Assembly (NCBI GenBank): GCA_003577365.1
Contig: QEUY01000077.1
Location: forward strand, 1-9,708
Source of the DNA: Chloroflexota bacterium
Lineage (GTDB): Bacteria > Chloroflexota > Anaerolineae > Caldilineales > Caldilineaceae
Direction of reading: 5' to 3'
DNA length: 9,708 bases
Shown piece after piece: positions 1-5,450 of this stretch. Both the position numbers and the translations under genes were made by a program. Within the stretch, counting starts at the first letter, position 1. Each line of letters begins with the position of its first letter. Under the pieces are notes generated by a model. It saw only the letters and a program-made list of their open reading frames with translations. It did no database searches and had not been told where the DNA came from.

Positions 1-77
1 TCTCTCTTCTCTGCGATCTTTGTGTCCCCTGCGGTACATCTTCGTGTGTTTATCTTCTTTTTCGCAGCGGTCGCTTT
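1..77. repeat. Intergenic nonamer-type repeat, 3' of the DUF2723 gene
   Basis: This non-coding stretch follows the stop codon of the DUF2723 gene. Read on the + strand it has a degenerate 9-base period: CTCTGCGAT (9-17), CTTTGTGTC (18-26), CCCTGCGGT (27-35), then a related CTTCGTGTG after a short slip. The pattern is C-Y-Y-T-G-Y-G-N-N. Similar CTTTGCG/CTCTGCG strings are, from memory, common between genes in several environmental phyla including Chloroflexota. No convincing terminator hairpin is visible. A related repeat lies 3' of fmt. Confidence 0.5.
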
Positions 78-2027
78 CTAGCGTTTGCCGGGCGAGTAGG
101 GGGGCAACGGGAGTTCGGCCCGGCCCCACTCGGCCACGGTCGTGCTGTCATAGACGATGATCAGCAGCCGGTCGAGCGCGGCTGCCTGCGCCGGGGGCAC
201 GGGCAGGAGCTGGCTGTCGCGCACCACATCGCCCACTGCCCACTGCGGCGCAGGGGCCATTTGGTGGATCGGGAAGCGGTCTTCGACCGCGGCGCGCCCG
301 TCGGGCCAGACGAGCGGCGCGCCGGCGGCATCTAGCAGCCGGAACGAGACCTTGAAGACCGACGCCAAGGGGGCCTGCGGCTGCCAGTCGAGCGCCACCG
401 CCAGCCACGGCTGGGCGGTGACGGGAGAGTAGCGAGCGTCGTAGCCCGCCAACCGCAGCGCTCCATCCGCCAGCGCAATGTCGAGCGGATGGCGGGGCGG
501 CGCGAACTGCACCCCGCCGCGCGGCCAGACGCGTACCAGCGGGCCTTCGCCGCTGAAGCTATAACGCTCGGCCAGGTCGGGGAGTTCACGCGTCAGGTAG
601 ACAGGCCGGCCCGCGGCCAGCACCGCGTCGACGGCTGCGCGGCGGGCGTCGGGGTCGTTGTAGGGCGCGGGGGTGACATTCCGGCCCAATCCCTCGGCGG
701 CCTGCATATAGCGCACGGCGGTCATCTCGCCTTCGATGCCCAGGATGAGGCTGCCGGGCGGAAAGGGGACGCCGGCCATCAGGCGCGCGGCGTCGTGTTT
801 ACCCCAGTTGGCATGACGGTTGACCCCCGGCCCGCGGCCGCCCACGCCCAGCGCCAACAGGATGACCAGCGCGGCCTGCCCCAGCCGCGCCGGCCAGGGC
901 GGCCAGCGGGGGGACGCTAACCTGGCGACAAGGCTGACGCCGCCGCCCACAAAAATGGCGGCGCAGAGCAGGGCGGGCAGCAAAAACACTTCGGGGTCGG
1001 GCACGCGGTAGGCCAGCACAAACCCCAGGTTGGTGAGCGCGATCAGCGCCACGGCGATCCAGGCGCGCGCCGGTCGCGCATGTCGATCCACCAGGCGCAG
1101 CAGCCCCAGCCCGGCCAGGCCCAGCGCCAGCCATCCCATCTGGTCGCGCAGAAGCCCCAGCCATTCGGCGGGGCCGTAGACAGCCGCCAGCGGGTTTTCG
1201 CCAAAAAAGGCGGTATACTGCCGTGCCAGCACATGATTCCAGAAGCCGGCCCAGGTGTTGGCATAGCTTCCGCTGAGATCATATGCGCCGCGCGCCGCGG
1301 CCAGCGGCAGATAGAGGTAGAGCAGCAGCGGCGCGAACAGCGCGCCGAACCACAGCCCCCAGGCGCGTTGTGGCCGGCCTAGACGCGGCACGCTCCAGAG
1401 CAGATAGAGCGCCACCCCTGGGATCAACAGGACGATGGTGCGATGGTGAGCCAGCCCCAACCCAAACAGCAGCGCCACCAGCGCCATGCGCCGCGTCTGG
1501 GCAGCGCCCTGCAGCCGGTCAATGCCCAGCGTGGCGGCCAAGATGGCGGCGACGAGCAGGTTGTGCAGGGCGTAGACCTCGGCGACGGTCGCTTGGCCCC
1601 ACCAGACCGGCCCCAGGCCAAAGGCCAGCGCCGCAGCCAGCCCAGCCCAAGGGTTGGGCCGGCCTGCGCTGTCGGTCGCCAGCCGCCGCGCACCATCAAA
1701 CAGGAGGGCAATCGCGCCCGCAGCGGCCAGGGCGCTCCACAGGTTCATGCGCCCCGCCCAAGTGCCGATGGGCAGCAGCCGCGTCCAGAGGCCGCCCAGC
1801 AGAGTATAAAGCGGGTAGCCGGTGGGGTGGGCGATGGCAAAGGTGGGCGCGACCAGTTGGAGTTCCAGGCTGTCGTCATAGAAGGTGATGATGCCGGGGG
1901 CGGCGGTCCAGCCATAGAGCAGCAGGGCGGCCAGCCCCACCAGCCAGGTCAGCAGCCGGTCGCGGCGGGCGGAGGCGATCCAGAGGGGCAGGCGCATGGG
2001 CAGCGGAGCGACGAGACGGCGGTGCAT
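78..2027 (-). CDS. DUF2723 family polytopic membrane protein (TMEM260-like, putative glycosyltransferase)
   Basis: This 649-residue membrane protein has an N-terminal multi-helix region (about residues 24-400, starting with a helix around 25-40) and a soluble, probably beta-rich C-terminal region (about 510-645). It carries DUF2723 hallmarks: an acidic D-D-S-x-E cluster at 51-55 in the first loop, IAHPTGYPLY at 65-74, and QATVAEVYALHN at 145-156. In this GT-C-like superfamily the acidic first-loop residues are expected to be catalytic, and human TMEM260 of the same family is a protein O-mannosyltransferase. A role in transferring sugar from a lipid-linked donor to protein or glycan is therefore likely but inferred. 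ATG at 2027 is used; an in-frame ATG at 1997 (residue 11) is an alternative, and neither has a strong ribosome binding site. The gene diverges from the Amt-like gene and ends next to a nonamer repeat. Confidence 0.85.
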   Translation of the reverse strand: MHRRLVAPLPMRLPLWIASARRDRLLTWLVGLAALLLYGWTAAPGIITFYDDSLELQLVAPTFAIAHPTGYPLYTLLGGLWTRLLPIGTWAGRMNLWSALAAAGAIALLFDGARRLATDSAGRPNPWAGLAAALAFGLGPVWWGQATVAEVYALHNLLVAAILAATLGIDRLQGAAQTRRMALVALLFGLGLAHHRTIVLLIPGVALYLLWSVPRLGRPQRAWGLWFGALFAPLLLYLYLPLAAARGAYDLSGSYANTWAGFWNHVLARQYTAFFGENPLAAVYGPAEWLGLLRDQMGWLALGLAGLGLLRLVDRHARPARAWIAVALIALTNLGFVLAYRVPDPEVFLLPALLCAAIFVGGGVSLVARLASPRWPPWPARLGQAALVILLALGVGGRGPGVNRHANWGKHDAARLMAGVPFPPGSLILGIEGEMTAVRYMQAAEGLGRNVTPAPYNDPDARRAAVDAVLAAGRPVYLTRELPDLAERYSFSGEGPLVRVWPRGGVQFAPPRHPLDIALADGALRLAGYDARYSPVTAQPWLAVALDWQPQAPLASVFKVSFRLLDAAGAPLVWPDGRAAVEDRFPIHQMAPAPQWAVGDVVRDSQLLPVPPAQAAALDRLLIIVYDSTTVAEWGRAELPLPPYSPGKR

Positions 2028-2049
2028 AAGGGATCAGTTTATCACAACT

Positions 2050-2078
2050 TTGGGGTTCATTCGCCAATTTGGTATGAT
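2050..2078 (+). promoter_or_regulatory. Putative sigma70-type promoter for the Amt-like/fmt unit
   Basis: TATGAT at 2073-2078 matches five of six bases of the -10 consensus. A weak -35 (TTGGGG, 2050-2055) lies 17 bases upstream. Transcription would start near 2085, leaving a leader of about 70 bases. The leader contains a purine-rich GGGGAGGAG run (2104-2112) not followed by a start codon at usable distance. No equally good promoter was seen for the divergent DUF2723 gene. Confidence 0.45.
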
Positions 2079-2143
2079 ACGGGCCAGTTCAGACGGACGT
2101 CTAGGGGAGGAGCGCTATCGCCTTACGTATTTCTCATCGACCC

Positions 2144-2148
2144 GAGGG
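2144..2148 (+). promoter_or_regulatory. Ribosome binding site fixing the Amt-like start
   Basis: GAGGG lies eight bases before the ATG at 2157. The same frame is open far upstream (to 1443), but that part is antisense to the DUF2723 gene. This site, the upstream promoter and the signal peptide directly after the ATG all point to 2157 as the true start. Confidence 0.7.
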
Positions 2149-2156
2149 CTAACTGT

Positions 2157-3743
2157 ATGCACCAAGCACGACTCCTGGCGCGGGCGGCGCGTCTGCACGG
2201 GTGGCTGGCCTTGAGCATTCCGTTGTTGCTCTTGTTCTGCTTGCCCTCTTCCTTGTTTGCACAATCTCCCGGAAGTACAACTGAAAGTAGCGCGGCGGGT
2301 TTGGCCTTTGCCCCGGTCTATTGGTATCTCTTGACCGCGGGGCTGGCCATGCTTGTCCCTGCCGGTTTCTTGCTGGTGGGGGTGGCCGGGCTGGAACCGG
2401 CGCGCGCCTGGGATGCGGCCTTGGGCGGGATGGCCGCACTGGGGCTGGCGGGCTTTGGCTATTGGGCCGTGGGCTTCGCCCTACAGTTTGGCGGGGTCGG
2501 CCTGGTCTATCCCCAGGCGGAACTGCGCGACCTGGTCTGGGAGTGGAGCCCCTTTGCAGCGGATTGGGGGGTGGGCTGGGGTGTGGCCGGTCTCAGCGGC
2601 TGGTTTCTGTCCGGTGCGGGGGTGACGCCGCTGGCCTATGGGCTGTTCTTGGCGCATGTGCCCTGGACCATGACCGCGGCGCTGCTGCCGATGGTGGCGC
2701 TGCGCGGGCGCGCGCCGGCCACGGCCACGTTGATCCTGGCGCTGGCGATCGGCGCGGTCATCTATCCCCTGGGCGAAAACTGGGTGCGCGGCGGCGGCTG
2801 GCTGGGCGCGTTGGGCAATAATTTGAACCTGGGCCATGGCTTTGTCGATTTCGGCGGGGCCGCGACGGTGCACCTGGTCGCGGCAGGGTTTGCGCTGGCC
2901 GCGCTGCTGGTCTGGGTGCCGCGCCGCCCGCGGCGGACCCAGCCGTCGCCCTTGTTGGCTCCGGCGCAACTGCCCCTGCTGGCCGTGGTGGGCAGCCTGT
3001 TGATCCTGGGCGGCTCGATCGGCTGGCTGTGGTCGAACCCGCTGCAGATGAGCAGCCTCAACGCGATCGGGCTGATGCGCGGCAGCGTCAACATGGTGTT
3101 GTACGGCGGGGGAGGCATCCTCGCCCCGCTGCTCTACACCTGGTTTGTGACCGGACGCAGCGAGCCGCTGTCGAGCGCGCGCGGGCTGGCGGCGGGGGTC
3201 GTGGCCGGGCTGGCCGCCGCGCCCTTTGTGCAGCCGGGGGTCGCCTTTTTGATCGGCCTGGCGGCAGGGGCGACGGTGCCGTTTGTCACCTATTTGGTCG
3301 ATGACCTGCTGCGGCTGGACGACGCCACCGGCGCGCTGGCGGTGAGCGGGCTGCCTGCGGTCGTCGGGCTGCTGCTGCTGGGGCTGTTCGCCGACGGCGC
3401 AACCGGCCAGGGCTGGCAGATGACCGGGGTCGACGCCTATCTGGGGGTGACGGGCCAGGGAGTCTCCGGTCTGTTTACGGCGCGCGGTTTTCAGATGGAT
3501 TTCCCGGGCCAGCTTCAGGCGCAGGTGATTGGCATCTTGGCGCTGGCGCTGTGGGGCTTTTTGGCGGGGATGCTGCTCTGTGTGCCGCTGGGGCTGCTGC
3601 TGCATGGGCTGCTGCGCAGCAGCGGGATCGTGCCGCCGTCGCCGCGCTTGCCGGTCGAGCCAGGCCCCGCGCCCGTATCACAGCCCACGGGCGATTGGAT
3701 AAACATGCCCCTGCGCGCCCCCGACGAACGTCCGCGCGGGTGA
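2157..3743 (+). CDS. Divergent ammonium transporter-like (Amt/MEP/Rh) membrane protein
   Basis: This 528-residue protein has a signal peptide (hydrophobic 16-30, likely cleavage near LFAQ, residue 36), about 11 membrane segments and a short polar tail (490-528). Amt landmarks occur in order: GYWAVGFALQFGG (101-113), the GGGWL loop (212-216), VDFGGAATVH (230-239), IGWLWSN (288-294), FVQPGVAFLIGLAAG (357-371) and a degenerate DD...VSGLPAVVG segment (388-404). By-eye comparison with E. coli AmtB shows that the structural Asp160 (D231) and pore His168 (H239) are kept. His318 is replaced by Ser397, Phe215 by Ser293, Ser219 by Gln297 and Trp148 probably by Arg211. The fold is clear, but ammonium conduction by the usual twin-histidine route is doubtful. 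It could be a transporter for another substrate or a sensor. No glnK/glnB gene is next to it; fmt follows after eight bases. Confidence 0.8.
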   Translation: MHQARLLARAARLHGWLALSIPLLLLFCLPSSLFAQSPGSTTESSAAGLAFAPVYWYLLTAGLAMLVPAGFLLVGVAGLEPARAWDAALGGMAALGLAGFGYWAVGFALQFGGVGLVYPQAELRDLVWEWSPFAADWGVGWGVAGLSGWFLSGAGVTPLAYGLFLAHVPWTMTAALLPMVALRGRAPATATLILALAIGAVIYPLGENWVRGGGWLGALGNNLNLGHGFVDFGGAATVHLVAAGFALAALLVWVPRRPRRTQPSPLLAPAQLPLLAVVGSLLILGGSIGWLWSNPLQMSSLNAIGLMRGSVNMVLYGGGGILAPLLYTWFVTGRSEPLSSARGLAAGVVAGLAAAPFVQPGVAFLIGLAAGATVPFVTYLVDDLLRLDDATGALAVSGLPAVVGLLLLGLFADGATGQGWQMTGVDAYLGVTGQGVSGLFTARGFQMDFPGQLQAQVIGILALALWGFLAGMLLCVPLGLLLHGLLRSSGIVPPSPRLPVEPGPAPVSQPTGDWINMPLRAPDERPRG

Positions 3744-3751
3744 AGAGGGAT

Positions 3752-4723
3752 ATGGACACAGCGACGCTTTTCCCCAACCCCATCCGCATTGTCTTTATGG
3801 GCACGCCCGATTTTGCCGTCCCCAGCCTGCAGGCGCTGCAGACCCAGGCCGCCGCGCAGGGATGGGAGGTGGTCGCGGTCGTGACCCAGCCTGACCGGCC
3901 CGCAGGCCGCGGCAAACAGATGACGCCCTCGCCGGTCAAACAGCAGGCGTTGGACGGCAATCTCCCTGTCTACCAGCCTGCCAGCTTGCGCAAAGACCCT
4001 GCGGCGGTCGAGGCCTTGGCGGCGCTGATGCCTGACCTGCTGGTCGTCGCCGCCTACGGGTTGATCCTGCCCAAGCGCGTGCTTGAGATCCCAAGCTATG
4101 GCTGTATCAACGTGCATGCCAGCCTGCTGCCCGCCTATCGCGGGGCATCGCCGATCACCGCCGCCATCCTCGACGGGCAGGCGGAGACAGGCGTCTCGCT
4201 GATGCTCATGGACGAAGGGATGGACACTGGGCCGGTGCTGGCACAGGCGCGCCAGCCGATCCGCCCCGACGACACGAGCGCCAGCCTCTCGGCGCGGCTG
4301 GCCGTCCAAGGTGCAGAGCTGTTGACCGAAATGCTCCCGCGCTGGCTGGCGGGCGAAATTGCCCCGATTCCCCAGGAAAGCTTGCCCGGTACGCCCTCGG
4401 TCTGCCGTTTGATCCGCAAGGAGCAGGGGCAGATCGACTGGCATCTGCCCGCAGTTCAGATCGAGCGCATGGTGCGCGCCTATACGCCCTGGCCCAGCGC
4501 CTATACGAGCTGGCGCGGGGCCGTGCTGAAGATTTGGCAGGCCGCGGCCCGTGCAGGCGATGCGCCCGTGGGTCGTGTCATCTCAACGCCCGAAGGTCCT
4601 GCCGTAGGCACGGGAGAGGGGCTGCTGCTGCTGCACAGCGTGCAGCCCGCGGGCAAACGCGCCATGGATGCGCGCAGCTTCCTCAACGGCGCGCCGGCCT
4701 TCGTCGGCAGCGAGCTGGGGTAG
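3752..4723 (+). CDS. fmt: Methionyl-tRNA formyltransferase
   Basis: Fmt transfers a formyl group from 10-formyl-tetrahydrofolate to Met-tRNA(fMet) in the cytoplasm, making the initiator tRNA. The 323-residue length is normal. Visible motifs are MGTPDFAVPSL (16-26), QPDRPAGRG...SPVK (46-63), the folate/catalytic site N-x-H-x-SLLP (N120, H122, 124-127) followed by YRGASPI, and MDEGMDTGPVL (153-163) with catalytic D158. The C-terminal tRNA-binding OB-fold domain spans about 212-318 and includes the usual RAYTPWP. The start at 3752 adds about nine residues before the common start of the family. AGAGG (3744-3748) is only three bases away, so translation may depend on coupling to the Amt-like gene, whose stop is eight bases upstream. 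The usual partner def (peptide deformylase) is not adjacent. Confidence 0.96.
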   Translation: MDTATLFPNPIRIVFMGTPDFAVPSLQALQTQAAAQGWEVVAVVTQPDRPAGRGKQMTPSPVKQQALDGNLPVYQPASLRKDPAAVEALAALMPDLLVVAAYGLILPKRVLEIPSYGCINVHASLLPAYRGASPITAAILDGQAETGVSLMLMDEGMDTGPVLAQARQPIRPDDTSASLSARLAVQGAELLTEMLPRWLAGEIAPIPQESLPGTPSVCRLIRKEQGQIDWHLPAVQIERMVRAYTPWPSAYTSWRGAVLKIWQAAARAGDAPVGRVISTPEGPAVGTGEGLLLLHSVQPAGKRAMDARSFLNGAPAFVGSELG

Positions 4724-4734
4724 GGAGAGAGAAT

Positions 4735-4760
4735 TCAGCGCAAAGGTCGCAAAGGCCAGA
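4735..4760. repeat. Nonamer repeat 3' of fmt
   Basis: CGCAAAGG occurs at 4739-4746 and again at 4748-4755. On the - strand this reads as two CTTTGCGNN nonamers, the same 9-base pattern seen at 1-50. It begins about 15 bases after the fmt stop. The reading frame of the adjacent transposase remnant runs into it and stops there (4735-4737), so the repeat marks the edge of the remnant. Confidence 0.5.
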
Positions 4761-4769
4761 GCAGAAGCG

Positions 4770-4929
4770 CCTGGTTCCAGTGCGATGCCATGGCTTCCAG
4801 GTGCTCGATGGTGCGTTCAGGGGTCTCTGGAGATTGACCGGCGAGGGCGCGACGGGCGCGAATGCGCTGGATGGCTCCGGCCAAGTTGAGCCAGGAGCCG
4901 CCCAGAGGCGTGTACGCCGTGTACGTTAA
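4770..4929 (-). pseudogene. Transposase C-terminal remnant (IS630-like DDE family)
   Basis: On the - strand, 4929 down to about 4770 encodes TYTAYTPLGGSWLNLAG, then AIQRIRARRALAGQSPETPE and a short tail ending near SHWN. This matches the end of DDE transposases of the IS630/Tc1-like type (pattern YTP-x-x-GSWLN-x-x-E-x-IQRI...RRALAGQ...P), recognised from memory. The third catalytic acid, expected after LNLA, is Gly here (codon 4876-4878, GGA), one transition away from GAA. No start codon, DDE aspartates, inverted repeats or target-site duplication are present. Upstream the sequence becomes the SnoaL-like gene, and downstream it becomes the nonamer repeat. This is a dead fragment from an old insertion or deletion. 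Confidence 0.65.
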
Positions 4930-5336
4930 GTGCTCAGTTCGGGCAACAGCTTGAGCGAGCGGAGCAGCCCAGCCGTGTCCCACACATAGAGCGACTGGAC
5001 GATCTTGCGGTTGCGCAACCGGTGGTGCGCCGCGCCATGCACTTCGATGGTATGGCCTGTGGCGGGGATGTGCAGGAAGGTCCCGCGATGCGTGCCTGTG
5101 GCGCGCCAAAAGAGCGCCAGTTGCTCGCCGTCGAACACAAACTGCTCGGCGGTAAAATGCAGGTCAGGAAATGCCTGCCAATAGACGGCGAGGGTGTAGT
5201 GCAGGTCGGCGATGCCTTGCTGTGGGCGCGCCAGGGCCACATCATAGCCGCGGTAATCGGCATCATAGAGCAGGGTAATTTGGTCGAAGTCGTGGCTATT
5301 CCAGGCGTCGACGAGTTGGCGAATGAACAAATCCAT
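4926..5336 (-). CDS. SnoaL-like (NTF2-fold) ester cyclase family protein, copy 1
   Basis: This 136-residue single-domain cytoplasmic protein has the NTF2/SnoaL fold pattern: an N-terminal helix LVDAWNSHDFDQITLLYDAD (8-27), WQAFPDLHFTAEQFVFDGEQ (53-72), RATGTHRGTFLHIPATGHTI (78-97) and a C-terminal strand with KIVQSLYVWD (111-120). SnoaL proteins are polyketide ring cyclases with an acid/base Asp. D120 lines up with D221 and D123 of the two other copies in the window, but most family members are uncharacterised and the substrate is unknown. The start at 5336 has AGGAG five bases upstream (5342-5346 on the complementary strand). The gene lies 114 bases after the regulator on the same strand and has its own TGAGCAG repeat element. 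Its stop codon overlaps the edge of the transposase remnant. Confidence 0.85.
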   Translation of the reverse strand: MDLFIRQLVDAWNSHDFDQITLLYDADYRGYDVALARPQQGIADLHYTLAVYWQAFPDLHFTAEQFVFDGEQLALFWRATGTHRGTFLHIPATGHTIEVHGAAHHRLRNRKIVQSLYVWDTAGLLRSLKLLPELST

Positions 5337-5356
5337 GGCGGCTCCTTAAAGCTATC

Positions 5357-5390
5357 CTATCTCGGCTGTATAAACTGCCGCTGTAGATAG
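5357..5390. repeat. Interrupted inverted repeat in the leader of SnoaL copy 1
   Basis: CTATCT (5357-5362) and CGGC (5363-5366) pair with GCCG (5377-5380) and AGATAG (5385-5390), with a ten-base loop and a four-base bulge. It lies between the repeat element and the ribosome binding site of the - strand SnoaL gene. It could be an operator or an mRNA hairpin; the pairing is short and may be chance. Confidence 0.3.
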
Positions 5391-5434
5391 TTTCGCGCCG
5401 CGAACTGCTCACTTTCCAGCTCAAAAACTGCTCA
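5389..5434 (-). promoter_or_regulatory. TGAGCWG helical-repeat element A, upstream of SnoaL copy 1
   Basis: Read on the - strand: TGAGCAG (5434-5428), TGAGCTG (5423-5417) and TGAGCAG (5411-5405), starting 11 and 12 bases apart. A weaker TGAACAC (5446-5440) lies 12 bases further upstream. Then come CGCGGCGC (5402-5395) and GAAACT (5394-5389) at the -10 position. Element B at 7703-7748 matches this without gaps at about 33 of 46 bases, counted by eye. The element starts 16 bases after the regulator stop and ends about 50 bases before the SnoaL start. It looks like an activator-binding site replacing a -35 box. Confidence 0.7.
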
Positions 5435-5450
5435 GTTTGGTGTTCACGCG

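Noticed and set aside
1443..2156. N-terminal extension of the Amt-like reading frame
   Set aside because: It is antisense to the DUF2723 gene and lies upstream of the promoter, the ribosome binding site and the signal peptide that define the start at 2157.
2481..3605. Long - strand open frame (374 codons) inside the Amt-like gene
   Set aside because: Its Gln/Arg/His-rich composition without domain motifs is typical of an antisense shadow of a GC-rich membrane-protein gene.
4724..4925. Rho-independent terminator between the convergent fmt and SnoaL copy 1
   Set aside because: Only very short palindromes (for example GGCGT/ACGCC near 4906-4917) are present, with no T-run on either strand.
4931..4936. 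TGCTCA, an apparent extra copy of the TGAGCAG repeat
   Set aside because: It is a single imperfect copy within the last codons of SnoaL copy 1, without phased partners.
4938..5109. Upstream continuation of the transposase frame inside SnoaL copy 1
   Set aside because: Upstream of about 4929 the frame only shadows the SnoaL coding sequence in another register and shows no transposase motif.
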